DNA of 26,299 nt from Desulfurivibrio sp044068515 (GTDB taxonomy: Bacteria; Desulfobacterota; Desulfobulbia; Desulfobulbales; Desulfurivibrionaceae): assembly GCF_044068515.1 (NCBI RefSeq), contig NZ_JBIPKI010000035.1:1-26299 (forward strand), read 5' to 3'. The notes beneath the pieces were generated by a model. That model saw only the letters and a program-made list of their open reading frames with translations. It ran no database searches and had not been told where the DNA came from. Positions 15,000-25,484 of this stretch are shown here, piece by piece. Numbering within the stretch: the first letter of the stretch is position 1; each line of letters begins with the position of its first letter. The position numbers and the translations under genes are program-made.

Positions 15000-15046
15000 G
15001 ACTCTTAATCAGTAGGTTTGGGGTTCGAGCCCCCGACGGCCCACCA
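15000..15046 (+). other. Attachment site: 3' fragment of tRNA-Lys (anticodon CTT)
   Basis: The bases run from the anticodon loop CTCTTAA (15002-15008, anticodon CTT) through the T arm (TGGGG-TTCGAGC-CCCCG) to ACGGCCC, discriminator A and CCA at 15046. The 5' half (acceptor, D arm) is missing, and the anticodon stem stops pairing just upstream of 15000. This is therefore not a complete tRNA but the duplicated 3' end left by integration. The intact tRNA-Lys should lie at the other end of the element, outside this window. Confidence 0.85.
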
Positions 15047-15054
15047 GTAAAATT

Positions 15055-15093
15055 AAGAGGTTACAGGCATAAATGCCTGTAACCTCTTTTTTT
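15055..15093 (+). terminator. Rho-independent terminator behind the tRNA fragment
   Basis: AAGAGGTTACAGGCAT (15055-15070) pairs perfectly with ATGCCTGTAACCTCTT (15073-15088) and is followed by a run of T. It stands 8 bp after the tRNA CCA and is most likely the original terminator of the tRNA-Lys gene. That marks the sequence to the right as the old chromosome. The next 180 bp to cheR contain no gene I can support. Confidence 0.9.
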
Positions 15094-15277
15094 ATTTAGC
15101 ACAGATTCTTCCCCTTTATTCACCCAGGAACACCGCACGATCAATTACCTTGTCCTGTCGCCGAAGATACCACAAACCCCGCTACCCGGACAAGGACAAC
15201 CGCTCAGCACCACCGGCAGGGGGCCCCGGCCTTTGGGCCCGAACAAAAACACCCCGCTCCCCCCGGAAGCTGCTTTA

Positions 15278-16123
15278 TTAATCTTCGGGGGAATTACCAT
15301 TCCCGCCGCCGGGCCTTTTCTTGAAGATGCCGGGCCGGCCGGGCAAGGGGACAAAAAGATCCTGGCCGGCGGGCAGGCTCTCTTTGGCGCCGATCAGCAG
15401 ATACCCGCCGGGAACCAGGGCGGCGGCCAGGCGCGCGGCGACCTGCCGCTGCAGGGCCTCGGCAAAATAGGTGAAGGCCAGGTTACGGCAGGCCACCAGG
15501 TGAAACCGGCCGGGGGGCGATTCCTGCCGGATATCCTGCTGGAGAAACCGCACCCCCTGCCGGTAGTCGGGGCGCAGACAGTACTGATCGCCGTGGCGGC
15601 TGAAGGCCGCGGCCATAATCTGCTCGGGCAGTTCTTTCAGGCTGCTCCACCCGTAACAGGCGGTGCGGGCCCGGCGCAACCTGGCCGGATCAGCATCGGT
15701 GGCGATCACCTCCAAGGCCAACTTGGCGGGGGCTGAGGGAAACTGATACCAGATCAGGGCCAGGGTATAGGGCTCTTCGCCGGCAGCGCAGCCGGCGCTC
15801 CAGATCCGGGCCCGCTGGGCCCCGGCCGCCACGGCCAACCGGTTGACGGCCGGCAGCACCTCGGCGGTCAACAGCCCGCAGAGCCGGCGATCCCGGTAAA
15901 AGCGGGATATGCCGATCCGCAGGAAGCCTTCCAGCCGGTGCCACTCGTCCGGCTCGAACTCCAACCGGTGCTGATAAGCGACCAGATCGGGCAGCTCCAA
16001 TTCGGCGATCCGGCGCCGCAGCTGCTTGCAGACCTGCTGGTAAACCCGGCGATAACCCGCCCAGCGCAGATCCAGCCGGGGCAGAATCTCCTGCAGGAAG
16101 TGGACGCACTCCTCGTCTTTCAT
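15278..16123 (-). CDS. cheR: CheR-type SAM-dependent methyltransferase
   Basis: The 281-residue protein has the CheR layout: an N-terminal helical domain (about 1-75), then GISRFYRDRRL and the SAM-binding motif ARIWSAGCAAGEEPYTLAL at about 125-143, the acidic EVIATDADP after it, and ACRNLAFTYF in place of the common CRNVLIYF. CheR enzymes methylate glutamates of chemoreceptors. No receptor, CheB or other chemotaxis gene is adjacent, so it may serve a distant cluster or a non-chemotaxis signalling complex. There is no C-terminal TPR domain. It is divergent from the fur/perR gene. The ribosome-binding site is weak, so the exact start is less certain than the identity. Confidence 0.88.
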   Translation of the reverse strand: MKDEECVHFLQEILPRLDLRWAGYRRVYQQVCKQLRRRIAELELPDLVAYQHRLEFEPDEWHRLEGFLRIGISRFYRDRRLCGLLTAEVLPAVNRLAVAAGAQRARIWSAGCAAGEEPYTLALIWYQFPSAPAKLALEVIATDADPARLRRARTACYGWSSLKELPEQIMAAAFSRHGDQYCLRPDYRQGVRFLQQDIRQESPPGRFHLVACRNLAFTYFAEALQRQVAARLAAALVPGGYLLIGAKESLPAGQDLFVPLPGRPGIFKKRPGGGNGNSPED

Positions 16124-16218
16124 GGACCGTAGTACCCCCGCCGTGCTCCCCCGCCCCGATCCCGCCCCTTCTTTTTTGCCCGAACAGCGGCGCGGCCGGA
16201 TTTTTTAATGACACCCCC

Positions 16219-16247
16219 TTGACAGCGGATTTCCATTCAGCTATGTT
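16219..16247 (+). promoter_or_regulatory. Sigma-70 promoter of the Fur/PerR-family gene
   Basis: TTGACA at 16219-16224 is a perfect -35 element; TATGTT at 16242-16247 after 17 bp serves as -10. Transcription would begin near 16254, about 30 bp before the start codon at 16286. Confidence 0.75.
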
Positions 16248-16250
16248 CTT

Positions 16251-16265
16251 ATATAGTAATTATTC
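16251..16265 (+). promoter_or_regulatory. Per/Fur-box-like operator, probable autoregulation
   Basis: The 15 bases at 16251-16265 match the Bacillus Per-box consensus TTATAATnATTATAA at 10 of 14 defined positions, by my own count. They overlap the expected transcription start, where a repressor would block the promoter. Confidence 0.5.
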
Positions 16266-16285
16266 TTGATTGGGGGCGAGATGAA

Positions 16286-16726
16286 ATGAAACAATGCAGC
16301 AAGGAACGGCTCGCCGCCTTTGCAGCCGCCTGCCGTCGGCGCGGCCTGCGACTGACGCCCCAACGGATGGAAATCTTCCGGGCGCTGGCCACCGCCACCG
16401 ACCATCCCACGGCGGAACAGCTGCATGAGCGGCTACAGCGGAAAATGCCGACCCTTTCGCTCGATACGGTTTATCGCACCCTGGCCACCCTGACCCGGCA
16501 CGAACTGGTCAACAAGGTCGACACCGTGGAAAGCCAGGCCCACTTTGAAGTCCAGGAAGATTCCCATCATCATTTAATCTGCCACCAGTGCCGAGAAATA
16601 AGCGATTTTGCCTGGCCCTTGATCGATGATTTCCAATTGCCCGAAGAAGTGAAATCCTGGGGCGAGGTCAACCGCAAAAGTGTCACAGTTTACGGTATTT
16701 GCCGGAAGTGCCGCGGCAAGCGATGA
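16286..16726 (+). CDS. Fur-family repressor, probably PerR-like
   Basis: The 146-residue protein has a winged helix (LTPQRMEIFRALATATDHPT, then LSLDTVYRTLATL) and a dimerisation/metal domain with two structural CxxC pairs (Cys99/Cys102 and Cys139/Cys142). By alignment to Bacillus PerR, the regulatory-metal ligands are His40, His94, His96 and Asp107, but the PerR Asp85 position is Glu88. In PerR that Asp favours peroxide-driven His oxidation, so sensitivity could differ. katG follows 129 bp downstream on the same strand, which is the main reason to call it a peroxide-stress regulator rather than an iron regulator. Promoter and Per-box-like site lie upstream. Confidence 0.8.
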   Translation: MKQCSKERLAAFAAACRRRGLRLTPQRMEIFRALATATDHPTAEQLHERLQRKMPTLSLDTVYRTLATLTRHELVNKVDTVESQAHFEVQEDSHHHLICHQCREISDFAWPLIDDFQLPEEVKSWGEVNRKSVTVYGICRKCRGKR

Positions 16727-16855
16727 AAACGCTATCCCAAGCCCACGGAGCGCAGCTCTTGGCCATTTGTAGGCCTTTGGCCAGGGATGGTTCATAGACA
16801 CTGATAGTTCCTGGAAGTTTTCCCTGTCAACCCAAACCTTATAAGGAGAACGCAG

Positions 16856-19051
<2,196 letters not shown>

Positions 19052-19110
19052 TCATGGCCAAAGCGTCTTCATAAGCGCCCGCCCGGGCGGAAAAAACCGT
19101 AAATTAATCC

Positions 19111-19145
19111 GGCCGGGGGGGGGTTATCCCTCCCCCCGGCCCTTT
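19111..19145 (+). terminator. Rho-independent terminator of katG
   Basis: GGCCGGGGGG (19111-19120) pairs with CCCCCCGGCC (19132-19141) and is followed by CTTTTCC. It stands 60 bp after the katG stop. The remaining bases to 19305 show no gene. Confidence 0.75.
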
Positions 19146-19305
19146 TCCTTCCCATCCCCAGTCCCGGCCAGCAGGTCCGATTTGCATAAAGCGGGGCTGA
19201 AACAGTTATTTAACCACTTTTTGCCGTCAGTTGGCCGGGCAAAAAACTAATGCTGGTCACAAAAGCATACCGCAACAAAGTTGTCTGCCTGCACAGGAAA
19301 ATAAG

Positions 19306-20721
19306 TCAAGAATTAAAAGGTAAGTGTATCTCAATTATCAGACCACCTTGCTCAACATTTCTGGCCTCTATACTGCCCCCATGCAACAAAATCGCCTGCT
19401 TGGCTATGGCCAGGCCGACTCCATTGCCGCCGCTGTCACGTCCCCGCGACTCCGCTACCCGGAATAGGGGTTTAAATATCTGCTCGAGATACTCCTGCGG
19501 TACGCCGGGGCCATGATCCCGGACGATAATTTCCGCATCATTCTTCCCTTTGGTAATACTGATTTCAACAGCACTGCCGTTTACCGTATAATGCAAGCCA
19601 TTGCGAATAACATTTTCCAAGGCCTGCCGAAGCATCTCCTCGGAACCAGTCACTGTAATCTCATCAAAGTTTTGTATTTCTACCCTTTTGCCCTTGTTGG
19701 CAGCCTCGAAGTCGGCATCTTGAACAATCTCCCGCAGCAATTTGTCAAGGCTCACCGGTTCGTTGACAAAGTCGTCTATTTTACCCTCAAGCTTGGTCAG
19801 GATTAGGAGCTGACTTATGAGTTCGCTAAGCCGTTTAGATTCTTTCTCAATTCTTGCCAAATATGGCTCCGCTTCGCTGAACCGTTGCCGGGCCAATTCC
19901 AAAGCAATATTCTGCCTGGCCAACGGGGAGCGCAGCTCATGGGAAACATCTCTTACCAGGCGCTTCTGAGACTGGATTAAAGACTCGGTCTGTTCAGCCA
20001 TAACATTAAAATCATGGCTTAATTCTGCAATCTCATCCTTCCGGTAACTGGAATATTCAGCTCGGGCCGAGAAATCGCCATTGCTAATCTGCTGGGTGGC
20101 CTTGCGCAGATTACGAATCGGTGCAGTCAGCGAACGAGCCAACAGGTAACAGCCGCCCCAAGCAATAAGTACCATAATAATAAGGGGGGCGCCAAAGCGA
20201 TGACGAAAAAACATTAACCATTGCCAGATATTTCCTGTTTTATCGTCTGCGATTTCAAACGGCATCATTCTTGCTGTACTACCTACAAGAATCATGCTCT
20301 GCCCCTCTTTGGTAAAAAGAGGCAACGCCGCAATGATTTCCCTCTGTAATATTTTGTATTGGATATCACGAGTATCGCGGGAAAAAATGGCGAGATCAGC
20401 AGCACCCTGCGGCAGCTTGCCGCCTGCTAGGTTGCTATTGTCTTCTTGCAGCAAAAAAATTCTAATATAATGTCGCGTTTCAATATCCTGCAAATAACCT
20501 ATTAATGCTTCCTGGCCCCCGTTTTCAATGATCTTCGTTACCGCGAAGCCGGTTGCCGAAAGGGAATTGATCAAGGTTTGAACCTGATTGAGTTCCATCC
20601 GGCTTTGCAGCTTACCATAGGGGCCAACTTGAGATCCAAGTGAGATAACCAACGTGATAATGCTGGAGAACAATGTAATCAGAATAAAGCTCAGGAAAAT
20701 TTTACAAAAAAGGCTACACAT
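19306..20721 (-). CDS. CpxA/EnvZ-like sensor histidine kinase
   Basis: The inner-membrane kinase has about 471 residues. TM1 is at about residues 6-28 (FLSFILITLFSSIITLVISL), a periplasmic sensor domain of about 140 residues follows, TM2 is at about 177-195, then HAMP, and a HisKA domain with phospho-acceptor His261 in RDVSHELRSPLA. The ATP-binding domain has the N box ENVIRNGLHY, G1 RDHGPGVP and G2 GNGVGLAIAKQ. The ATG at 20721 has AAAGGTG at good spacing and overlaps the response-regulator stop by 8 bp, so the two are translationally coupled; a GTG at 20727 is the alternative. The membrane-envelope operon upstream on the same strand is a possible regulatory target. Confidence 0.92.
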   Translation of the reverse strand: MCSLFCKIFLSFILITLFSSIITLVISLGSQVGPYGKLQSRMELNQVQTLINSLSATGFAVTKIIENGGQEALIGYLQDIETRHYIRIFLLQEDNSNLAGGKLPQGAADLAIFSRDTRDIQYKILQREIIAALPLFTKEGQSMILVGSTARMMPFEIADDKTGNIWQWLMFFRHRFGAPLIIMVLIAWGGCYLLARSLTAPIRNLRKATQQISNGDFSARAEYSSYRKDEIAELSHDFNVMAEQTESLIQSQKRLVRDVSHELRSPLARQNIALELARQRFSEAEPYLARIEKESKRLSELISQLLILTKLEGKIDDFVNEPVSLDKLLREIVQDADFEAANKGKRVEIQNFDEITVTGSEEMLRQALENVIRNGLHYTVNGSAVEISITKGKNDAEIIVRDHGPGVPQEYLEQIFKPLFRVAESRGRDSGGNGVGLAIAKQAILLHGGSIEARNVEQGGLIIEIHLPFNS

Positions 20722-21427
20722 GATCACCTTTCCTTAGTGGTTGGGTATAAAGATAGCCAATGCCACGTATACTTTTGATCCGTTCCCGGTTATCCACATA
20801 ACGCCCCAACTTCTTGCGCAGGCTACTTACATGAACATCGATACTGCGGTCAAAGATCTCAAGCTTGCGACCTAAAACCTTTTGGCTCAGCTCTTCTCGT
20901 TTAATCACTTGGCCAGCATTTTTCAATAACTCATAAAGCAAGAAAAACTCGACAGCCGTAACATCAATGATATTGTTATTCTGCCTCACACTCATTGATC
21001 CTAAATCAAGAACGATATCATCAGTTTCAAACAGTGACGGACTTTCCAATGGCTGCTTTTCTCTCAGTTGGGATCGGCGCCATATAGCCTGAATCCTGGC
21101 CACAAGCTCGCGAGGATTAAAGGGTTTGGGCAGATAATCATCCGCCCCCATCTCCAGGCCAACAATTCGGTCGGTATCCTTACCTCTGGCGGTAAGCATT
21201 AATACCGGAATCTGCGAAAACATCCTAAGCTTTTGCAGTAACTCAAATCCCGTCATCCCAGGAAGCATCACATCAAGAACGACCAGGCTGTGTTCTCCAG
21301 ATAAGGCCCGTCGCAAACCGCTGTGTGAAGTATGCACCGTTTCTACACTAAACCCTTCTGGTTGTAGAAATTCTACCAACAACTCACAAAGTTCCTCATC
21401 ATCATCAATGATTAAAATTTGCTTCAT
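20714..21427 (-). CDS. OmpR/CpxR-family response regulator
   Basis: The 237-residue protein has an N-terminal receiver with the acidic pocket Asp8-Asp10, phospho-acceptor Asp52 in VVLDVMLPGMTG, Thr79 and Lys101 (LPKPFNPREL). A C-terminal winged helix has the recognition region DRSIDVHVSSLRKKLG and the C-terminal hairpin IRGIGYLYT. It is the partner of the overlapping histidine kinase. The ribosome-binding site is weak (CAGG). CpxR-like regulators usually respond to envelope stress, but this cannot be proved from sequence. Confidence 0.93.
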   Translation of the reverse strand: MKQILIIDDDEELCELLVEFLQPEGFSVETVHTSHSGLRRALSGEHSLVVLDVMLPGMTGFELLQKLRMFSQIPVLMLTARGKDTDRIVGLEMGADDYLPKPFNPRELVARIQAIWRRSQLREKQPLESPSLFETDDIVLDLGSMSVRQNNNIIDVTAVEFFLLYELLKNAGQVIKREELSQKVLGRKLEIFDRSIDVHVSSLRKKLGRYVDNRERIKSIRGIGYLYTQPLRKGDHV

Positions 21428-21520
21428 GTCGATTAAACCTGAGTTATGGTCAGATCTGGCTTACGGTTGAATCCGTGACCTGTTTCCTCGCCTCTCGGTC
21501 TTAGAGCTTGTCCTTGGGAT

Positions 21521-21700
21521 TCAAAAACCCGAGGGGCGTTGTGCAGTCTTTGGTCGTTGTGATACACGATGTTGCCGGCAATCTGGTTCCAGGTCTCCGC
21601 AAGGAACGGAACCGCCTTGAGAGGTCGCCCCGATTATTCGGACAGTTTTTTTACCAATATACTTCATTCCGGCGCTTTGTCGTCCAAGCTGGAGTGAACA
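21521..21700 (-). mobile_element. Degenerate insertion-sequence scar in the 21428-21811 gap
   Basis: No intact gene is present in this 384-bp stretch. On the minus strand, fragments read TWNQIAGNIVYHNDQRLHNA, like the end of a DDE transposase. ATTCGGACAGT at 21637-21647 is shared with the IS3-like end at about 5572-5582 (there inverted). Frames are broken. I read it as an old transposon footprint between the two-component genes and the envelope operon; support is modest. Confidence 0.28.
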
Positions 21701-21811
21701 ATGGGTGTTGTTGAGGTTGTGCCAACGCTGGCGGCCCTGCCGCACCTGGCTACTCACAGGAAGCACGGAAGTATCAAATAAATGCATTAATATTTCAAGG
21801 CTTTTATGATG

Positions 21812-23095
21812 CTAGAAATAGGAACGCATCCGCAATTCGAGCCGCCAGCGACTAAGACGCTCGCCGAATTCGCTGCCACTGGCGCCGGTCAGTATCGCCA
21901 GGCGGCCGCGCAGTTCCACATTGCTGATGCCGGTATAGCTTACCTCGGGGATGATCGAGGCGCTGTGATCCTGCAGGTTGATAAGTGTGGTCACCCCGGT
22001 ACCCCAGTACAACGCCCCCCACGGCTCGCTCTGGCGCAGCCGCATATAGAGGTAGTCGCGCATCGCCTGGGACGCCCCGTACCCCTCGCGCCGGGCCTTG
22101 GCCAGTCTGCCTTGCAGCAGCGGGTCGCTGTTCGCGCTCTGCGCCAGCGTGTGGTACTCCTCCATTTCCGTCCCGCTGTAACCGGTACCGCGCCGAAAGT
22201 ACTCTACCACCCACGTGCGTTCCGTCTCAGTCTGATAGCGGATCCCGATCAGCAGATCGACCGGATCGGCTTTGCGCGTGGCCAGCTCGCCATCGGCCGA
22301 GACCACCCCGACCTCGCGCCGCTGGAACCAGGCCATCTCGGCGTGAATCTCGAAATGGGGCGCCAGGTTGCGGGCCATCCCCATCCCGATGCTTCCCGGC
22401 CGGCTGCCATTGCCCAGGGCGGTCAATTCGATGTCGGTGTCCCTGTAGAGCATATAGAGTCGCGCTGCCAGGTTCAGCCGCTCTCCCTCACCGAAGCCGG
22501 AATTGATCTCGTCACTGACCGGCAGCAACACCGGGGTGAAAGCGAGGGTTTGCAGCGGCCCGGGCCGAGTGGTGACGTGTTCGAGAGAGGCCATGGTAAA
22601 GCCCTCCCGCGTCAGATCGGGATCGAGGGGGTCTTTGGGCCGTTCGAGAAAGGCAATCGGGTTCCAGGCGTAACCGTTGCCCCAGCGCAGAGTGCGCTTG
22701 CCGGCCTGCAGGGAGAGGCGGTCATCCCGTGGAATATGGGCGTAGAGCTCGTTTATAGTCGCATCATTGCGGGTTTCGAAGCCATCGTCGACGGCCACTG
22801 CCTGGGCCCGTCCGTGCAGGGTGGCCTGCGACCAGCGATAGAGGCCGGAAAGCTCGAGTTGGCCGCGGTAGCGATTTAGGCTGTCCGGGATGCCGCCATC
22901 CCGGTAGGCCAAACGTGTCGCGGTAGCGTCGCGATTGAGGCGCAGGTATTCGGCCCCCAGTTCCAGATAACCCCCCACTTCCCAAGGAGGCCGCTCATAG
23001 GCGGCAGGGTCGAAGGTGAATTCCATCTCGGCGGCGGCCAGGCTGCCGGCCGGAAGCCATAACAGCCACAGCAGCCAAGGCAGGCCTTTTGTCAT
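21812..23095 (-). CDS. Outer-membrane beta-barrel protein (DUF1302-like)
   Basis: The 427-residue protein has a signal peptide at about residues 1-22 (LLWLLWLPAGSLAAAE), then alternating amphipathic strands rich in aromatic residues and Arg/Glu, and ends in RMRSYF with the terminal Phe that beta-barrels use for assembly by BAM. The segment LQAGKRTLRWGNGYAWNPIA resembles outer-membrane proteins that partner with exporters and LolA-like proteins. It overlaps the LolA-like gene by 4 bp and is the last gene of the five-gene operon. Likely role: the outer-membrane step of export. I am sure of the location and barrel nature, less so of the family name. Confidence 0.72.
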   Translation of the reverse strand: MTKGLPWLLWLLWLPAGSLAAAEMEFTFDPAAYERPPWEVGGYLELGAEYLRLNRDATATRLAYRDGGIPDSLNRYRGQLELSGLYRWSQATLHGRAQAVAVDDGFETRNDATINELYAHIPRDDRLSLQAGKRTLRWGNGYAWNPIAFLERPKDPLDPDLTREGFTMASLEHVTTRPGPLQTLAFTPVLLPVSDEINSGFGEGERLNLAARLYMLYRDTDIELTALGNGSRPGSIGMGMARNLAPHFEIHAEMAWFQRREVGVVSADGELATRKADPVDLLIGIRYQTETERTWVVEYFRRGTGYSGTEMEEYHTLAQSANSDPLLQGRLAKARREGYGASQAMRDYLYMRLRQSEPWGALYWGTGVTTLINLQDHSASIIPEVSYTGISNVELRGRLAILTGASGSEFGERLSRWRLELRMRSYF

Positions 23096-23838
23096 TGGCG
23101 CATCTCTCCGATCCTGGGCATGAAGCTCAGGGTGAAGATCTCATCCGGAAGCTCGCGCGGTCGTATACCCGAGAACAACATCACCGAGCGGTAGCCCTCC
23201 TGCAGCGGACTGGTGGTCTCCAGCGTAGCGGGACGAACCACGCCATTGCCGAAATCGATGATGTTGCTGTATTGCAGGGTCTTGATCAGCAGACCGCTCG
23301 CGGCGTATGCCTCGATGGTGAGCGGCGAGATGGTTTCCCTGTCCACCCACATCTTCAGCCGGTCATAGGCCACCGCCGGGCTACGGGCGGCGAGTTCCAG
23401 CACATAGTGTCGCTCGTCCTCCTCCAGCAGCGTGGCGGTGTACTCGACACTGAAATCGAGGCGCAGAATATCGCTATTGCTGAAGATCCCACCGGTCACC
23501 GACTGCAGGCTGGTGATGCGGATCGGGCGGCCCACCGCGGGGATATAGAGCCACATGTTCTCGCCCAGGCGCAGCGTGCTGCGACCGCGTTCCGAGGGTG
23601 GGTCGAGAAAGACGGCGGCCATCTTGTCGGTTCCCTTGCGCACGGTGTAGAACACGAATTCCCGGTGCCGCCCATCCGGTTCGATATTGATGATCTTGCG
23701 GTACATCTCGTACGAAGAAGGCTGCAGTCGCCGATCCACCTCCTCCAGCAAGGCATCGGCGTTGATCGCCCAGAGCGGAGCCGGTGCCAGCAGCCACAGC
23801 ACGGCGCCCAGCCAGGCTGTTGTCAGGAATCCCTTCAT
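23092..23838 (-). CDS. Periplasmic LolA-like outer membrane lipoprotein-sorting protein
   Basis: The 248-residue protein has a signal peptide at about 1-24 (AVLWLLAPAPLWA) and the LolA/LolB-like fold pattern of the lipoprotein-sorting group: EFVFYTVRKGTDKMAAVFLD, LRLGENMWLYIPAVGRPIRI, YDRLKMWVDRETISPLTIEA. Such proteins carry acylated cargo or lipid across the periplasm in a hydrophobic cavity. In many genomes the family is paired with RND or ABC exporters and a beta-barrel. Here it overlaps the barrel gene (4 bp) and the NifX-like gene (4 bp), so all are co-translated. It is not the housekeeping LolA, whose length is about 180-200 residues. Confidence 0.8.
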   Translation of the reverse strand: MKGFLTTAWLGAVLWLLAPAPLWAINADALLEEVDRRLQPSSYEMYRKIINIEPDGRHREFVFYTVRKGTDKMAAVFLDPPSERGRSTLRLGENMWLYIPAVGRPIRITSLQSVTGGIFSNSDILRLDFSVEYTATLLEEDERHYVLELAARSPAVAYDRLKMWVDRETISPLTIEAYAASGLLIKTLQYSNIIDFGNGVVRPATLETTSPLQEGYRSVMLFSGIRPRELPDEIFTLSFMPRIGEMRQ

Positions 23839-24230
23839 GGCTGAGCCACCTCCAGTGCCTGCGAGGCCTCGCCTTGCGCGGTGATCCCGCGGATCTCACG
23901 GGTGCGCAGGGCCTGGGCCAGTTTCGGACCAATCTTGCCTGCCACCAATACCTCTACTCCCTGCTCGGACAGCACCTCCGCCAGCCTGGTGCCGGCATCA
24001 CGTGGTGCGTCGGCCACCGGATTGGTAAAGGCCTCGAGCAGCGCGCCCTGTTCATCAAAGATCAGGATATACGGGGCGCGTGCCGCCACCGCACTGATGG
24101 GGCTGTCTGCCACTGGCGCCTCGGCGGCGACCGCCCAGCGCCACTCGGCCGCAATAGCGTTGGTCGAGATGAGCAGCCCGACCAGAACCCATGCCAGGAG
24201 CGGGAAAACAGGCTTTCCTTTGTGTTTCAT
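23835..24230 (-). CDS. Exported NifX/NifB-C-terminal-like domain protein
   Basis: The 131-residue protein has an N-terminal signal sequence or anchor (about 7-28, FPLLAWVLVGLLISTNAIAA). It is followed by one dinitrogenase iron-molybdenum cofactor-type domain: RWAVAAE, then SAVAARAPYILIFDEQG, NPVADAPRDAGTRLAEVL and VEVLVAGKIGPKLAQALR. NifX-type proteins are normally cytoplasmic carriers of metal-sulfur cofactors. This one appears to be periplasmic and has no Cys or His in the domain. GAGGTG precedes the ATG. It lies between the permease (12 bp away) and the LolA-like gene (4 bp overlap), so it should serve the same export process. Confidence 0.78.
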   Translation of the reverse strand: MKHKGKPVFPLLAWVLVGLLISTNAIAAEWRWAVAAEAPVADSPISAVAARAPYILIFDEQGALLEAFTNPVADAPRDAGTRLAEVLSEQGVEVLVAGKIGPKLAQALRTREIRGITAQGEASQALEVAQP

Positions 24231-24242
24231 GGTGCACCTCTG

Positions 24243-25484
24243 TCAGGTGTGTCGCAAGGCAGTAATCGGGTCCATGCGGGCCGCCTTCCAGGCCGGCTGC
24301 AGGCTGGCCACGGCGGCCACCAGGATGACGATGGCACCTATGGCGAAGATCTCCCCCGGCGCCAGCGAGGGAGCCAGCACGACGTGCTGCCGCCCGAAGG
24401 CGAAGCTGACCTGCCAGATGTTCAGCGCCTGCACGATAGTCAGGCTGATCAGGGTGCCGACCACAGTGCCGATCACCGCCAGCAGCACTCCTTCGCCGAC
24501 AAAGAGCATCATGATGCGGCCCGGTTGCGTGCCCATTGCCGCGATGGTGCCGATCTCGCGCACCCGCTCGTAGACCGCCATGAGCATAACGTTCATCACC
24601 GCGATCAATACAATGCCGACCAACATGACACGGATAAAGAGATCGAGCAGATCGATCATGCGGACGATGTTGGCGAAAGGGGCGAGCTGATCCCAGCCAT
24701 GCACCTCCAGCAGGGACATACCGGCGGGGGTGCGCATGGTGGCCAGGGCCTGTTCCAGCCGTGTCTTGACTAGCTCAAGCCGTTCCGGCTCGTGCAGGCG
24801 CAGGGCGATCTCGTTGATCTCGGCCTGCTCCAGGCGCAGCAACTCGCGGGCATCGTCCATGTGCAGGTAGCCATCGCGCCCGCCCGGGCCGGTGACCGCC
24901 TCCAGGATACCGCGCACCACGAAGGTACGGCCGTTGACCGAACCGTCGACATTGGTGGCCACGAGCACCACGGTATCACCCACCTCGACCTTCATGCCGC
25001 GGGCCAATAACTGCGGGATCAGCAGTTCCCCCGGGGCCAGCAGGCCGGCGGTTTCGCCCTCGACCATGCGACCGGCCAGCAGCGGCATCGCCGCCATCTC
25101 CCGTTCCGGCAGCACGCCGTTCAAACGGATGCTGGTGGTCTCGACAAAATTGCTGAACATCGCGCCGAACTTCAGGCGCGGCGTCACTGCCGCCACCTCG
25201 TCCATGCCTGCCAGCACCTGTTCCACTTCCTGCAGCTGCTTCGGCGCCAGGTTGAGATTGAGCGGCAGGTTTTCCAGCGAGGCGACGTAGCCGCGCTTAT
25301 GCACCTGGAGGTGCCCCAGCATCGAATCGGTGATTTGGCCGATCATGATGTTCTTGAACGAGGCCGAGACCGCGACGAACGACAGCACCGCCACCATGCC
25401 CAGCACGATCAGGCTCGAGGTCAGCAGGCTGCGCCGCCAGTAGCGGGTCACATTGCGTGCCGATAGACGCAATATTTTGTTCAT
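24243..25484 (-). CDS. FtsX/MacB/LolCE-type ABC transporter permease
   Basis: The 413-residue protein has the MacB/LolE layout: TM1 at about 20-42 (LLTSSLIVLGMVAVLSFVAV), a large periplasmic domain at about 45-280, then three C-terminal TM helices (about 282-305, 332-358, 380-400) with the FtsX-type cytoplasmic loop MAVYERVREIGTIAAMGTQP, and the typical end PAWKAARMDPITALRHT. These permeases do not pump through a channel but couple ATP hydrolysis to movement of the periplasmic domain, as in lipoprotein extraction. It overlaps the ATPase gene by 4 bp. Confidence 0.92.
   Translation of the reverse strand: MNKILRLSARNVTRYWRRSLLTSSLIVLGMVAVLSFVAVSASFKNIMIGQITDSMLGHLQVHKRGYVASLENLPLNLNLAPKQLQEVEQVLAGMDEVAAVTPRLKFGAMFSNFVETTSIRLNGVLPEREMAAMPLLAGRMVEGETAGLLAPGELLIPQLLARGMKVEVGDTVVLVATNVDGSVNGRTFVVRGILEAVTGPGGRDGYLHMDDARELLRLEQAEINEIALRLHEPERLELVKTRLEQALATMRTPAGMSLLEVHGWDQLAPFANIVRMIDLLDLFIRVMLVGIVLIAVMNVMLMAVYERVREIGTIAAMGTQPGRIMMLFVGEGVLLAVIGTVVGTLISLTIVQALNIWQVSFAFGRQHVVLAPSLAPGEIFAIGAIVILVAAVASLQPAWKAARMDPITALRHT

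Larger units (their letters stand above)
6180..15046. mobile_element. Integrative element inserted in tRNA-Lys, right end defined
   Basis: The right end is the tRNA-Lys 3' fragment at 15000-15046, with a tyrosine integrase next to it reading inward. Almost all genes to the left share the minus strand and overlap or nearly touch, and they encode a replication set (winged-helix protein, RadD-like helicase, primase), an AlpA-like HTH protein and a DUF5681 protein. No structural, lysis, relaxase or secretion genes are visible, so a phage satellite or a small integrative mobilizable element fits best. The left limit given is only where the co-directional block ends. The true left attachment site was not found and may be outside the window. 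Confidence 0.6.

Noticed and set aside
15000..15046. Calling a complete tRNA-Lys gene
   Set aside because: The acceptor 5' strand and D arm are absent and the anticodon stem does not pair beyond two bases.
4174..15046. CRISPR array
   Set aside because: Repeats found are short, few and without regular spacers of 30-40 bp.
21806..24773. Long plus-strand frames (357, 251 and 329 codons) opposite the envelope operon
   Set aside because: Shadows of the minus-strand operon genes, which have signal peptides, domains and coupled overlaps.
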